Positions 9,710-19,522 of a stretch of DNA of 59,443 nt are shown here, piece after piece; the stretch's first letter is position 1, and each line of letters starts with the position of its first letter. Position numbers and translations under genes: made by a program. Source of the DNA: Rhodospirillaceae bacterium (GTDB lineage: Bacteria > Pseudomonadota > Alphaproteobacteria > Rhodospirillales > JABJKH01); the NCBI GenBank assembly GCA_018660465.1, contig JABJKH010000059.1, positions 1 to 59,443 of the forward strand. The letters are read 5' to 3'. Under the pieces are notes generated by a model. The model saw nothing but the letters and a program-made list of their open reading frames with translations, ran no database searches and was not told the origin of the DNA.

Positions 9710-10072
9710 TTACCCCTCCCCCGCTGACAGCCGCTTCCTGATCAACCCATAAAACGCGTTCTCCGCAACAAACACCCAGCCCAATTGCACGCCGCAATGT
9801 TGGCACTGGGCGACTTGCCAATCGTAGCCTTTGAACCAGGTGAATTCGTCAGAGGGGAAGCCGTGGGCTCCGGCGCCGGGGGCTTCTGAATAGCATTGGA
9901 TCAGGAACGCAAAGCCTGCCGGGTTCATAAATTCGTGTTCGTGGCGACCGTTTTTGGTGATGGCCCAACGGAGACGGGTAACGAGATGGCCGCAGGCGGC
10001 GCAGTTGATAGCATCGTCGTTCTCTGTCTCGACGGTGGTTTCTAGATCAGACTCTGGGGCGAGCTTGAGCAT
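9710..10072 (-). CDS. CULT-domain protein (bacterial cereblon-like)
   Basis: 120 aa, a single stand-alone CULT domain. A zinc site is formed by Cys24/Cys27 (CAAC) and Cys90/Cys93 (CQHC). The ligand pocket aromatic residues are Trp79 (FTWF), Trp85 (YDWQ) and Trp99 (LGWVF), with Phe101 where the described bacterial homologue has Tyr. NPAGFAFLIQC and the HxHxF motif around residue 44 are also conserved. The CULT domain is the thalidomide- and cyclic-imide-binding part of eukaryotic cereblon; the structurally studied Magnetospirillum protein is almost the same length with the same cysteine and tryptophan spacing (from memory). The natural role in bacteria is unknown. tadA lies 22 nt upstream on the same strand. 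Confidence 0.88.
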   Translation of the reverse strand: MLKLAPESDLETTVETENDDAINCAACGHLVTRLRWAITKNGRHEHEFMNPAGFAFLIQCYSEAPGAGAHGFPSDEFTWFKGYDWQVAQCQHCGVQLGWVFVAENAFYGLIRKRLSAGEG

Positions 10073-10094
10073 GGGTAAGAGTCTACCACGCGGA

Positions 10095-10541
10095 TCACCG
10101 CCGTTCCGAAAAAAACTTCTTTAGCAGGTCGCCCGCTTCCCGTTCGCCAACGCCGCCGATGACTTCTGGTAGGTGGTGACAGGTCGCATGATCAAAGACT
10201 TTGGGGCCGTGTTCAATGCCGCCGCTTTTTGGATCATACGCGCCGAAATAAAGCCGCCGGATGCGGGCGAATGAAATTGCCGCGGCACACATGGGGCAAG
10301 GTTCCAAGGTCACATAAAGATCGCAGCCTTCGAGCCGAGGTTGACCACGTTGCGCAGCCGCGTCCCGGATCACCAGCATTTCCGCATGTGCTGTTGGGTC
10401 TGTGTCTTCTTCCGTACGGTTGCCAGCGCGGGCGATAATTATTCCGGTCGCACCGTCCACAAGTACAGCCCCCACAGGGACTTCGCCCCGCTCAGCAGCG
10501 GTCTTGGCCTCACTCAATGCCTGGTCCATGTAATCACTCAT
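10095..10541 (-). CDS. tadA: tRNA-specific adenosine deaminase TadA
   Basis: 148 aa from the ATG at 10541 (MSDYMDQALSEAK); an ATG seven codons earlier (10562) is also possible. It is a cytidine/deoxycytidylate-deaminase-fold enzyme with the zinc and proton-shuttle motif TAHAEM and the second zinc motif PCPMC, both diagnostic of TadA. It converts the wobble adenosine of tRNA-Arg(ACG) to inosine. Its substrate tRNA-Arg(ACG) is encoded near the other end of this window. The CULT-domain gene follows 22 nt downstream and is probably co-transcribed. Confidence 0.94.
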   Translation of the reverse strand: MSDYMDQALSEAKTAAERGEVPVGAVLVDGATGIIIARAGNRTEEDTDPTAHAEMLVIRDAAAQRGQPRLEGCDLYVTLEPCPMCAAAISFARIRRLYFGAYDPKSGGIEHGPKVFDHATCHHLPEVIGGVGEREAGDLLKKFFSERR

Positions 10542-10621
10542 AACCCGAACGTGGCGCGCCATCCTCGCGTCGTCAAGGCAGCGCTTGCGAGGAACCAACG
10601 TGAGGCATACATTCCCTTCCC

Positions 10622-11353
10622 ATGAAAACATCTGTGAAGACACCTGTTATCGGCATCACCGTGGATTCGGAAGAACCCGGCGGATATTCAAAATTTCCCT
10701 GGTACGCATTACGTGAGAACTATTGCGGTGCGGTGGCGCGGGCGGGTGGCTTGCCCTTGCCGCTGCCCCACGAAGCGGAGTTAGCCGACGACTACTTAAA
10801 CCTGATAGACGGTTTGTTGATTTCGGGTGGTGCCTTTGATGTGGACCCGGCCCTGTTCGGTGCTGATTCCCGGCACGATACTGTCATCACTAAGGACAGA
10901 CGATCCGCCTTTGAACAAGCGGTCGTCGAAGGTGCGCTAGAGAGAGATATGCCGGTGCTGGGCATTTGCGGCGGCCAACAATTGTTGCACGTGATGCTAG
11001 GTGGAAAACTCATTCAGCATATCCCAGACGCGTTCCCTGATGCTCTCCCCCACGAACAACCCAATCCCCGCGATGAAGCCGGGCATGATGTCGCCGTCGT
11101 TGAAGGCACCTTGCTGCACCGCATCGTCGGCACCACCACCCTGTCCGTCAACAGCGCCCACCATCAAGCGGCAGAGGACGAGCCGGACGGTGTGATCGTC
11201 AACGCCCGTGCACCTGATGGTGTGATTGAAGGAATGGAAGTGCCTGCCAAATCATTTTGTCTGGGCGTTCAGTGGCATCCAGAATTTTCCATTAGCAGCG
11301 GCGATGATCTTATTTTGAACGCCTTCGTCACTGCCAGCAGGGACAAAGCATGA
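10622..11353 (+). CDS. Gamma-glutamyl-gamma-aminobutyrate hydrolase family (class I glutamine amidotransferase-like)
   Basis: 243 aa. Nucleophile Cys116 lies in LGICGGQQ, and the catalytic His219/Glu221 in QWHPEF, all as in PuuD-type class I amidotransferases. Homologues hydrolyse gamma-glutamyl-GABA or related gamma-glutamyl amides. There is no putrescine-utilisation gene set nearby, so the substrate is open. The stop overlaps the rluB start by 4 nt (ATGA), suggesting one transcript with rluB and rsmD. Confidence 0.9.
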   Translation: MKTSVKTPVIGITVDSEEPGGYSKFPWYALRENYCGAVARAGGLPLPLPHEAELADDYLNLIDGLLISGGAFDVDPALFGADSRHDTVITKDRRSAFEQAVVEGALERDMPVLGICGGQQLLHVMLGGKLIQHIPDAFPDALPHEQPNPRDEAGHDVAVVEGTLLHRIVGTTTLSVNSAHHQAAEDEPDGVIVNARAPDGVIEGMEVPAKSFCLGVQWHPEFSISSGDDLILNAFVTASRDKA

Positions 11354-12177
11354 GCGAGAAACCTTCTCTGCCTAAAGGGGATCGCATCGCCAAAGTCATG
11401 GCGCGCGCTGGTTTATGTTCCAGGCGGGAAGCAGAACGCTGGATCGCGGACGGCCGGGTTAAGGTTGATGGAAATGTCCTGACCACACCGGCACATACCG
11501 TAACCGCAAAGTCGAAAATCTTGGTTGACGGCAAACCATTGCCAGAGGCCGAAGTGTCTCGGCTTTGGCGCTATCATAAACCAACAGGACAGGTCACCAG
11601 CCATAGTGACCCTGAAGGTCGCGATACCGTCTTTGAGAAATTGCCAGACGAATTGCCTCGGGTAATTTCCGTCGGCAGGCTGGATTATAATTCTGAAGGC
11701 TTATTGCTGTTGACCAACGATGGGGAACTGGCACGAAAACTGGAACTGCCAAAAACTGCATGGGCGCGGCGCTACCGGGTGCGGGTGCATGGCCACGTCA
11801 ATGAAGCAGCACTCGAGAAATTGAAGGATGGCGTGACGGTTGATGGGATTACCTATGGGGCCATCGTCGCGCGCCTGGACCGCCAACAAGGTGACAACGC
11901 GTGGCTAACGGTTTCGATCCACGAAGGCAAGAACCGTGAAATTCGGAAAATCATGGAACATCTGAACTTGACCGTTAATCGGTTGATTAGGATTTCCTTC
12001 GGGCCTTTTCAATTGGGGAATTTGGCACAAGGCGGCGTCGAAGAAATTAAAGGCAGGACGCTCCGTGAACAGCTGGGCGAGGTGGCACCACAGGCGAAGA
12101 AGAAGCCTGAGACAAACAAAAAACCTCCGAGTTCCAGGCGGCCAAAAAAACAATTTAAGCCGAGGCGCAAAAAGTGA
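11350..12177 (+). CDS. rluB: 23S rRNA pseudouridine synthase RluB-type
   Basis: 275 aa. An N-terminal S4 RNA-binding domain (RIAKVMARAGLCSRREAERWI) is followed by the RsuA/RluB/E/F catalytic domain with the active Asp in GRLDYNSEGLLLLTNDG. The C-terminus is a Lys/Arg/Pro-rich tail (about residues 245-275), likely disordered and RNA-binding. The enzyme probably makes a pseudouridine in the large rRNA; RluB versus RluE/F cannot be settled without alignment. It overlaps both the preceding and the following gene by 4 nt. Confidence 0.9.
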   Translation: MSEKPSLPKGDRIAKVMARAGLCSRREAERWIADGRVKVDGNVLTTPAHTVTAKSKILVDGKPLPEAEVSRLWRYHKPTGQVTSHSDPEGRDTVFEKLPDELPRVISVGRLDYNSEGLLLLTNDGELARKLELPKTAWARRYRVRVHGHVNEAALEKLKDGVTVDGITYGAIVARLDRQQGDNAWLTVSIHEGKNREIRKIMEHLNLTVNRLIRISFGPFQLGNLAQGGVEEIKGRTLREQLGEVAPQAKKKPETNKKPPSSRRPKKQFKPRRKK

Positions 12178-12737
12178 GAATTGTTGGCGGTGATCTGCGC
12201 GGGCGAAAGCTGCACGCCCCTGGCGGCAAAGACCTGCGCCCGACGTCTGATCGCGCCCGGGAGTCTGTGTTTAATATTTTGTCGCACGGAGAACCTACCG
12301 TCGATTTTGAAGGGGTGTCAGTGGTTGATGTATTTGCGGGGACGGGTGCCTTGGGTCTAGAGGCATTGTCCCGGGGTGCAACCCATGCAGCCTTCATCGA
12401 CAATAGTGCAAGATCGCTAAAATTCGTCCGGGAAAATGCCGCCCAATTAGGGGTATGGAAACAATCAACCCTGTTAAAAATTGATGCCAAACGGTTAGCG
12501 CCCCCGCCGCGTGCAGCGAAGGCACCGTGCGCTGTTGCTTTTCTGGATGCGCCTTACAATCAAGAGCTGACAATCCCCGCCTTGCAGGGCCTGATCAACA
12601 AGGGATGGGTCAAGGCGGGTGCAGTCTGTGTGGTTGAGACCGAAGAAGAATACGTTTTAGAACCGCCCCGCGGATACCGCCTAATTGAAGACCGCACCTA
12701 CGGCGCGGCGCGCGTTTCCTTTTTGGAAGTGACCTAA
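12174..12737 (+). CDS. rsmD: 16S rRNA (guanine-N2)-methyltransferase RsmD
   Basis: 187 aa SAM-dependent methyltransferase. The start MRIVGGDLRGRKLHAP and the DLRPTSDRARESVFNIL segment are characteristic of RsmD, as is the SAM motif VVDVFAGTGALGLEALSRGA. The catalytic motif reads LDAPYN rather than the usual DPPY, a mild deviation. RsmD methylates G966 of 16S rRNA. It is translationally coupled to rluB (4-nt overlap), and its end overlaps the opposite-strand reductase by 4 nt. Confidence 0.92.
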   Translation: MRIVGGDLRGRKLHAPGGKDLRPTSDRARESVFNILSHGEPTVDFEGVSVVDVFAGTGALGLEALSRGATHAAFIDNSARSLKFVRENAAQLGVWKQSTLLKIDAKRLAPPPRAAKAPCAVAFLDAPYNQELTIPALQGLINKGWVKAGAVCVVETEEEYVLEPPRGYRLIEDRTYGAARVSFLEVT

Positions 12738-13669
12738 TACCCACCCTTTACATCGACGATATGAAGCGGCGGATCGCCCGCTTGGATGCGTTTGATGTTG
12801 GCGGCAATTTCGCCTGCCGCTGTTGTCGCGTTGGTCAGGCTGGCGATGTGTGGGGTGACCGTCACGTTCGGATGTGACCAATAGGGATGATCTTCTGCCA
12901 AGGGTTCTGGGCTAAAGACATCGAGTGTCGCGGCGGCAACTTTTCCGCTTCCCAATGCTGCTAGCAAATCATCATCGACAATATGGGCACCCCGCGCCGC
13001 ATTAATTGCGAACGCCCCATCGGGTAGGTGAGCCAAGGTCTCCGCATTGATGATCCCTTCGGTCTCAGGCGTCAAAGGCAGTAGACAAATCAGGATTTCC
13101 GTGCGCTCCAAAAAGGGCACCAAACCGTCTTGCCCGAAATAACATTTAGCACCTTCAATATTCTTTTCAGATCGGCTCCAGCCCGCGACATCGAACCCTA
13201 AACCGACAAGAGAATTAGCCGCGTCACTGCCCAAGACCCCAAGACCAAGAATGCCGACCGATCGTTCGCTTGGGAGGGGATAGCGATTCTGCTTCCATTT
13301 GTTTTCTGCCTGTCGCGCCTGATAGACATGGAACCCGCGATGATAGTGCATCACCCAATGAGTTACATATTCGGTCATGCCTCGGGTTAAATCTGGATCA
13401 ACCAACCGCACAACGGGAATACCCTCGGGTAAGTTTGGGTCGCGCATCAGATGATCCACACCAGCGCCCAACGAAAAAATTGCTTTTAGGTTTGGGTAGT
13501 TTCTGAGTTCCCCCAGCTTCGGCCGCCACGCGAGAGCAAACTCGATTTCTTCTTTATCTCCAATGTCGGTCGGCCAAATTCTAAAATCCAAATCTGGAAT
13601 GTGTTTGGCCAGTCGACTGCGCCAAAGTTCCGGGTTGTCGCCTTTGGAACTGAAAAGAAGTGTCGTCAT
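12734..13669 (-). CDS. Glyoxylate/hydroxypyruvate reductase A-like dehydrogenase
   Basis: 311 aa D-2-hydroxyacid dehydrogenase of the GhrA type. It has the NAD motif GILGLGVLGSDAA, Arg in NAARGAHIVDDDL, Glu in PEPLAEDHPYW and His in TPHIASLT. The N-terminal half contains the GhrA-like segment FSLGAGVDHLMRDP. The likely reaction is reduction of glyoxylate or hydroxypyruvate. It lies 3 nt downstream of yejF on the same strand and may be read from the yej transcript, although no functional link is obvious. Confidence 0.88.
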   Translation of the reverse strand: MTTLLFSSKGDNPELWRSRLAKHIPDLDFRIWPTDIGDKEEIEFALAWRPKLGELRNYPNLKAIFSLGAGVDHLMRDPNLPEGIPVVRLVDPDLTRGMTEYVTHWVMHYHRGFHVYQARQAENKWKQNRYPLPSERSVGILGLGVLGSDAANSLVGLGFDVAGWSRSEKNIEGAKCYFGQDGLVPFLERTEILICLLPLTPETEGIINAETLAHLPDGAFAINAARGAHIVDDDLLAALGSGKVAAATLDVFSPEPLAEDHPYWSHPNVTVTPHIASLTNATTAAGEIAANIKRIQAGDPPLHIVDVKGGY

Positions 13670-13672
13670 TAA

Positions 13673-15298
13673 TTACCGTCCTACTATGCCGGTCTCATCG
13701 GCCTTCATGTTTAAAGCCGCATCCAACAGGGCTTGGGTATAGGGTTCTTTGGGCGATGAGAAAACACTATCCGCATCACCTTGTTCAACCACCTTTCCAT
13801 TCCGCATGACCAGGACTTCGTGAGACAAAGCGCGCACCACCCGAAGATCATGGCTGATGAACAAGTACGCCAGATTATTGCGTTGTTGCAGGTCGCGCAG
13901 CAGGTCGACGATCTGCGCCTGCACCGACATATCCAGCGCGCTGGTCGGTTCATCCAAGACAATGAATTCAGGTTTTAGAACCAAGGCCCGAGCGATGGAA
14001 ATACGTTGGCGCTGGCCGCCGGAAAATTCGTGTGGGTAGCGGTCCATCATGTCGGCTTCAAGGTCGACTTCTTTTAAAGTCTCCGCGATCAAGTCTCGGC
14101 GCTCCACATCATTTCCACCACGGCCGTGTACCAACAATCCCTCTTCGACAATCTGGCCGACGGTTAGGCGGGGACTGAGGGAGCCAAAGGGGTCTTGAAA
14201 AACCATCTGCATGCGTTGACGCAAGGGGCGTAGTTCTGACGTTGAGAGTTCTTGCAAATCTTGGTCTTGAAAAACGATTTCGCCTTCGCTTCTCTCAAGC
14301 CGCAACAGCGCCCGCCCCAGCGAACTTTTCCCCGACCCGCTTTCACCGACCACGCCTAACGTATGGCCACGTCGAACGGTCAGCGTCACCCCGTCCACTG
14401 CCTTGATGTGGCCTACGATGCTTTTAATGACGCCTTTCTTAATCGGATACCAAACCCGAAGGTTGTCCGTGTGCATGACCGTCGGCGCATTGGTATCTGC
14501 TGGTTCTGGCTGGCCGCCGGGTTCTGCTGCCATCAGGTGCTTGGTATAGTCGTGACTTGGCGCGTCCAACACTTGGCCCACAGAACCTTCTTCAACAATC
14601 AGTCCCTCATTCATCACATAAACTCGTTCGGCCATATGGCGAACGATACCGAGATCGTGGGTGATCATTAAAAGCGCCATGTCCAATTTTTCTTGAAGCT
14701 CTTTTAGAAGTTTCAAGATTTGCGCTTGGATAGTAACATCGACCGCTGTCGTCGGCTCATCCGCAATTAACAAGTCAGGCTCGTTGGCCAAGGCCATGGC
14801 GATCATCACCCGTTGGCGTTGACCGCCGGACAGTTCGTGAGGAAGCGCGCCTAACCGATCCGTCAATTCATCCAAGCCCACCAATTCCATCAGCTCCAAC
14901 ACCCGCGCGCGAGCTTGATCGCGGTTCATATTTTTGTGGAGGATCAGGGTTTCGTTGATTTGGTGTTCGACACTGTGCAAAGGATTGAGCGACGTCAGCG
15001 GTTCCTGAAAAATCATCGAGATGCGGTCGCCTCTGATCGCTCGCAGCCGAAAGTCTGGCGCACCAATTAATTCTTCCCCTTGGAAGCGCACGCTGCCCCC
15101 CGGATGAGACGCCAGGGGATAGGGCAGGAGTTGCAGAACCGAAAGTGCTGTGACCGATTTACCTGATCCACTTTCACCGACAAGGGCCACGCTTTCTCCC
15201 TTGGCAATTTGAACGGATACACCTCGGACCGCTTGGATCTCTCGCGCGCCCGAACCGAACGACACATGCAGGTCGGCGATCTCCAACAACTTACTCAT
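13673..15298 (-). CDS. yejF: Peptide ABC transporter, double ATPase YejF
   Basis: 541 aa from the ATG at 15298 ([12 protein letters not shown]), which overlaps the yejE stop by 4 nt. Two ABC domains are fused. Each has a Walker A (GESGSGKS, twice), a signature (LSGGQRQR / FSGGQRQR) and a Walker B ([12 protein letters not shown] / [12 protein letters not shown]), with oppDF-type C-terminal segments. It energises the YejBE permease for import of oligopeptides delivered by YejA; the E. coli system also takes up microcin C. Confidence 0.94.
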   Translation of the reverse strand: MSKLLEIADLHVSFGSGAREIQAVRGVSVQIAKGESVALVGESGSGKSVTALSVLQLLPYPLASHPGGSVRFQGEELIGAPDFRLRAIRGDRISMIFQEPLTSLNPLHSVEHQINETLILHKNMNRDQARARVLELMELVGLDELTDRLGALPHELSGGQRQRVMIAMALANEPDLLIADEPTTAVDVTIQAQILKLLKELQEKLDMALLMITHDLGIVRHMAERVYVMNEGLIVEEGSVGQVLDAPSHDYTKHLMAAEPGGQPEPADTNAPTVMHTDNLRVWYPIKKGVIKSIVGHIKAVDGVTLTVRRGHTLGVVGESGSGKSSLGRALLRLERSEGEIVFQDQDLQELSTSELRPLRQRMQMVFQDPFGSLSPRLTVGQIVEEGLLVHGRGGNDVERRDLIAETLKEVDLEADMMDRYPHEFSGGQRQRISIARALVLKPEFIVLDEPTSALDMSVQAQIVDLLRDLQQRNNLAYLFISHDLRVVRALSHEVLVMRNGKVVEQGDADSVFSSPKEPYTQALLDAALNMKADETGIVGR

Positions 15299-16326
15299 GC
15301 GAATGTTTTCCGGGGATCGAAGGCATCCCGTACCGCTTCGCCAACAAACACCAAAAGGCTTAACATGACGGCCAATACCATAAACGCTGTAATCCCCAGC
15401 CAAGGTGCTTGAAGATTGGCTTTGCCCTGGATCAGCAATTCGCCCAATGAGGGGGACCCCGCCGGCAATCCGAAGCCAAGAAAATCCAATGAGGTAAGCG
15501 TGACGATGGAGCCGTTTAAAATAAAAGGCAGAAACGTCAGCGTTGCCACCATGGCATTAGGTAGAATGTGCTTGAACATGATGACGCGGTTGCTGACGCC
15601 CAACGCGTGTGCGGCTTTGACGTAATCGAAATTTCGCGCCCGCAGAAATTCAGCGCGCACCACGCCAACCAACCCGACCCAACTGAACAACAACATTAAT
15701 CCGAGCAGCCACCAAAAATTTGGCTCCACGATGCTGGCCAATATGATCAATAAAAACAGCGTCGGCAGACCGCCCCAAATTTCAATAAACCTCTGAAATA
15801 GAAGGTCTGTCATGCCGCCGAAATACCCTTGGACCGCACCTGCTGCGATGCCAATGATGGAGCTTAGGATCGTCAGCGTTAGACCAAACAGAACGGATAT
15901 TCGAAACCCATAAATCATCCGCGCAACCACGTCGCGGCCTTGGTCATCCGTGCCGAGCCAATTTTCTGCGCTCGGCGGGGCCGGGGCCGGAACGGGGAGT
16001 TCGTAATTGATAGTGTCGTAGGAATATCGAACTGGCGTCCAGATCATCCAGCCGTTCTTGTTTATTTTTTCAGCAATGAAGGGGTCGCGGTAATCGGCAG
16101 AGGTTGGAAAATCGCCGCCGAAAGTGGTCTCTGCATAGTCAACGACAACGGGAACAAAATAACTCCCCTCAAACTTCACCAGCAGTGGTTTATCGTTGGC
16201 GATGAATTCGGCGAACAGGGTTGGGATAAACAACGCCAAAAATATCCAGAGCGAGAAAAAACCACGCCGGTTGGCTTTGAAGTTAGCCAGTCGTCGGGCA
16301 TTAAGGGGGCTTACCGTTCTAGCCAT
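15295..16326 (-). CDS. yejE: Peptide ABC transporter permease YejE
   Basis: 343 aa from the ATG at 16326 (MARTVSPLNARRL), 4 nt after the yejB stop. An upstream ATG (16368) would overlap yejB by 38 nt and is less likely. The typical YejE/DppC layout is visible: a cytoplasmic N-terminus (NFKANRRGFFSLWIF), a first TM helix, a long periplasmic segment (about residues 45-130) with GTDDQGRDVVARMIYG, then the BPD_transp_1 domain with the EAA loop (AHALGVSNRVIMFKHILPNA). It pairs with YejB. Confidence 0.92.
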   Translation of the reverse strand: MARTVSPLNARRLANFKANRRGFFSLWIFLALFIPTLFAEFIANDKPLLVKFEGSYFVPVVVDYAETTFGGDFPTSADYRDPFIAEKINKNGWMIWTPVRYSYDTINYELPVPAPAPPSAENWLGTDDQGRDVVARMIYGFRISVLFGLTLTILSSIIGIAAGAVQGYFGGMTDLLFQRFIEIWGGLPTLFLLIILASIVEPNFWWLLGLMLLFSWVGLVGVVRAEFLRARNFDYVKAAHALGVSNRVIMFKHILPNAMVATLTFLPFILNGSIVTLTSLDFLGFGLPAGSPSLGELLIQGKANLQAPWLGITAFMVLAVMLSLLVFVGEAVRDAFDPRKTFA

Positions 16327-16330
16327 GGCT

Positions 16331-17452
16331 CTATACGCTCCGGCCTTCGAAATCGATGCGCGGATCAATCACGTGATACATCACATCGCCGATCAAGTTC
16401 ATCAGTAGACCCAACAACGTAAAGAAAAATAGCGTGCCAAACATGACCGGGTAATCACGACCGAGAACGGCTTCGAATCCCAACAGCCCCAATCCATCGA
16501 GCGAGAAAATAACTTCGACCAACAAAGCGCCCGTGAATAGGATGCCGATGAATGCGCTCGGGAACCCGGCGATGACAATCAGCATGGCATTGCGAAAAAC
16601 ATGCCCGTAGAGAACTTTATTTTGGGTCAGGCCTTTGGCCCGCGCCGTCGTCACATACTGCATGTTGATCTGATCCAAAAACGAATTCTTGGTCAGCATG
16701 GTCAGTCCGGCAAAGGCACCAATCACCAACGCCAAAACTGGCAAGGTGATGTGCCAAAGATAGTCCAGGGTTTTATCAAACCAGCCCATGGATTCCCAAT
16801 TGGGTGACGTCAGTCCCCGCAAGGGGAACCAGTCCAGGAAGCTTCCACCTGCAAATACAATGACCAATAAAATAGCAAACAAAAATCCGGGAATTGAATA
16901 GCCGACAATGACCGCGCTGCTGGTCCATATATCAAACTTTGTGCCGTCTCTGATGGCCTTGGCGACTCCTAACGGAATTGAAATCATATAGACCAATAGC
17001 GTCGTCCAAAGGCCGAGGCTGATCGACACCGGCATCTTGTCGATGACCAAGTCAATGACCTTTCGGTCGCGGAAAAAACTATCGCCGAAATCGAATGTCG
17101 CGTAGTCGCCGATCATTTTAACAAAGCGTTCAAGGGGGGGCTTATCAAAGCCATACATCTTTTCAATTTGTTTGATCAGTTCAGGCTCCAAGCCACGTGA
17201 CCCCCGGTACTTAGACGCAACCCCGCTGGTGTCTCCGGCGCCCCGGGCAGAGGCGTTCCCAGCTCCTGCCGTTTCGCCTTCGCCAGCGCCGGTGAAGCGG
17301 CTGGTCGCATCCACAGCTGTCCCTTTTATTTTGGCGATCATCTGTTCCACGGGGCCACCGGGCGCGCCCTGAACAATGATGAAGTTAATCACCATGATGC
17401 CGAACAGGGTCGGAATGATCAGCAACAAACGGCGAATGATATATGCGAGCAT
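16331..17452 (-). CDS. yejB: Peptide ABC transporter permease YejB
   Basis: 373 aa. The N-terminus [19 protein letters not shown] is the standard DppB/YejB start. The EAA loop is [20 protein letters not shown]. The periplasmic loop after the first helix contains a Gly/Ala-rich insertion (about residues 55-90) before the [11 protein letters not shown] segment. It is the partner of YejE in the peptide importer. Spacing is 6 nt after yejA and 4 nt before yejE, so one operon. Confidence 0.93.
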   Translation of the reverse strand: MLAYIIRRLLLIIPTLFGIMVINFIIVQGAPGGPVEQMIAKIKGTAVDATSRFTGAGEGETAGAGNASARGAGDTSGVASKYRGSRGLEPELIKQIEKMYGFDKPPLERFVKMIGDYATFDFGDSFFRDRKVIDLVIDKMPVSISLGLWTTLLVYMISIPLGVAKAIRDGTKFDIWTSSAVIVGYSIPGFLFAILLVIVFAGGSFLDWFPLRGLTSPNWESMGWFDKTLDYLWHITLPVLALVIGAFAGLTMLTKNSFLDQINMQYVTTARAKGLTQNKVLYGHVFRNAMLIVIAGFPSAFIGILFTGALLVEVIFSLDGLGLLGFEAVLGRDYPVMFGTLFFFTLLGLLMNLIGDVMYHVIDPRIDFEGRSV

Positions 17453-17458
17453 GGAGTC

Positions 17459-19300
17459 TTATTTCTTTGTTTGGCGGGCGTTGACGGCAGATGCCTTTGT
17501 CGCATCGATCCACCAATAGTCAAATCCGAGTGCATATTTAGGCGCGATTTTAGGGCGGCTGAATTTATCCCAATAGGCAACGCGGAAGCTTTGAATATGC
17601 CAATGCGGCACGACGTAATAGTTCCAGAGCAAGACACGATCCAGCGCGCGCGTTCTCATAATCAAGCTTTTGCGATCCGGTGCTGCAATCACCAGTTTGA
17701 TAAGCTCATCAAGAACAGGATTTTGAATACCGACAAAATTTCGGCTGCCTTCACGCTTGGCCGACGCCGTTCCCCAGTAATTTCGTTGCTCGTTACCGGG
17801 CGATAATGACTGACCCCAGACACCGACGATCATATCGTAATCAAACGTCTCCATCCGTTTTTGGTATTGCGCCGTATCAACGGTGCGAACCGTCGCGGTA
17901 ATCCCCATGCGTTTTAAATTCCGGATGAAGGGCAGAACAATCCGTTCCCAGGTGGGTTGGGCCAGCAGTATTTTAAACTGAAACGGCTTGCCGGTTTTGG
18001 CATTGATAAGTTTGCGGTCCTTGAAGATCCAGCCCGCCTGCTTCAAGAGCCGAATTGCGGTGCGCAGGTTCCGGCGGATGTTGCCTGATCCATCATTTTT
18101 CGGCGCACGATAGACCTTGGTAAATACGCTGTCCGGCACTTTTCCACGGAAGGGCTCTAAGATCTTCAATTCCTCTGGTCCCGGTAATTTATCGGCTGCC
18201 AATTCCGAATTCGAGAAATAACTGTGAGACCGGGTGTATTGGCCATAGAACAAATTTTTGTTCGTCCATTCAAAATCGAAGGCATAGGCGAGGGCTTGGC
18301 GGACACGGGCATCTTGGAAAAGGTTCCGGCGCATGTTGTAAACGAACGACTGCATGCCTGTTGGGCTGTAGTGCCGAATTTGTTCTTTCTTAATCACACC
18401 GTCGCGAATTTGTGGAATGTCGTAGGCTGTAGCCCAGTTCTTAGAAACATTTTCCTGGCGAAAATCGTATTCGCCCGCCTTAAAAGCCTCCAGCGCGACC
18501 GTTGCATCGCGGTAATAATCATAGCGAATTATATCCGGGTTATAGGCACCGCGTTTTGCTGGCACATCCCGGGCCCAGTAATCCTTCACCCGCTCATAGG
18601 TAACCGATCGACCCGCTTCGAAGGATTTAATTTTATAGGGCCCGCTGCCGAGTGGAGGCTCCAAGGTGGTCTTCTCAAAGTTCCGCGTCGCCCAGTAATG
18701 TTTGGGCAGGATTGGAAACTGGCCGACGATAAGCGGCAGTTCCCTATTTTCGCCGCCGGAGAAGGTAAATTTAACCTGACGCGGGCCGACTTTTTCTGCC
18801 TTGGCAACATTCCGGTAATAAAATCGATACCCCGGCGTGCCCTTGGTTTTGAGTATATTGATGCTGAAAATGACATCTTCGGGTGTGATCGGCTTGCCGT
18901 CGTGCCAGCGGGCTCCCGCACGAAGCGTAAAGCCGACCCAAGATCGGTCCTTCGGCATGTGAATTTTTTCAGCCAGCAAGCCATATTGGGAAAATGCTTC
19001 GTCGTTGGAACTGGTCATCAGTGTGTCGTACAAATCACTAATTCCAGCCGCCGAGACGCCTTTCACGATAAAAGCATTAAAATTGTCATATGTCCCAACC
19101 GAAGACAGTTTTTGAGTCCCGCCTTTGGGGGCGTTAGGGTTGGCGTATTCGAAGTGTTTAAAATCGGGGCCGTATTTAGGCGTGCCGTGCATCGCAACCC
19201 CATGCACGCCCTCTACTCCATCGATGGCACCAGCTGCCAATGTGGGAGAAGTCTGAACGAAAATACCAGAAACGAGAAGTGCAATTACAAAGGCGCGCAT
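17459..19300 (-). CDS. yejA: Peptide ABC transporter substrate-binding protein YejA
   Basis: 613 aa. The signal peptide is MRAFVIALLVSGIFVQTSPTLAA. SBP family 5 (DppA/OppA-like) features include LRAGARWHDGKPITPEDVIFS and the C-terminal LWNYYVVPHWH that is usual in YejA. It captures oligopeptides in the periplasm for YejBEF and is the first gene of the yejABEF operon. A long open frame on the opposite strand (18224-19372) is a shadow of its codon bias. Confidence 0.94.
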   Translation of the reverse strand: MRAFVIALLVSGIFVQTSPTLAAGAIDGVEGVHGVAMHGTPKYGPDFKHFEYANPNAPKGGTQKLSSVGTYDNFNAFIVKGVSAAGISDLYDTLMTSSNDEAFSQYGLLAEKIHMPKDRSWVGFTLRAGARWHDGKPITPEDVIFSINILKTKGTPGYRFYYRNVAKAEKVGPRQVKFTFSGGENRELPLIVGQFPILPKHYWATRNFEKTTLEPPLGSGPYKIKSFEAGRSVTYERVKDYWARDVPAKRGAYNPDIIRYDYYRDATVALEAFKAGEYDFRQENVSKNWATAYDIPQIRDGVIKKEQIRHYSPTGMQSFVYNMRRNLFQDARVRQALAYAFDFEWTNKNLFYGQYTRSHSYFSNSELAADKLPGPEELKILEPFRGKVPDSVFTKVYRAPKNDGSGNIRRNLRTAIRLLKQAGWIFKDRKLINAKTGKPFQFKILLAQPTWERIVLPFIRNLKRMGITATVRTVDTAQYQKRMETFDYDMIVGVWGQSLSPGNEQRNYWGTASAKREGSRNFVGIQNPVLDELIKLVIAAPDRKSLIMRTRALDRVLLWNYYVVPHWHIQSFRVAYWDKFSRPKIAPKYALGFDYWWIDATKASAVNARQTKK

Positions 19301-19410
19301 GAATTCATCCTATGGTTTTCCGGCGGTTTTCCCGATAGTGCGTTCACACACCTTACCGGATCAAGGCTATAGGGTAAATTTAAGCAATTTTGTGGCGAAA
19401 TTTAGTCTCT

Positions 19411-19455
19411 AAAATTAATCCCGGCCCCTTGTTTTATAAACTTGGGGAGCCGGGA
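19411..19455 (-). terminator. Rho-independent terminator-like hairpin
   Basis: TCCCGGC-CCC (19419-19428) pairs with GGGG-A-GCCGGGA (19444-19455) across a ~15-nt AT-rich loop, with one bulged base. Read on the minus strand, the stem is followed by TTAATTTT. It lies 68 nt past the end of the small secreted protein gene at 19523 and before yejA, so it would end that transcript. Confidence 0.6.
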
Positions 19456-19522
19456 TGAGGAACGAACCGCTTCGGGTTTGATTCGTTGGAATAAATTTAG
19501 CGTACGGCAGAGTTATTGCCGC

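Noticed and set aside
18224-19372. 382-codon open frame on the plus strand opposite yejA
   Set aside because: Composition is that of an antisense shadow; no domain seen, and yejA on the other strand is unambiguous.
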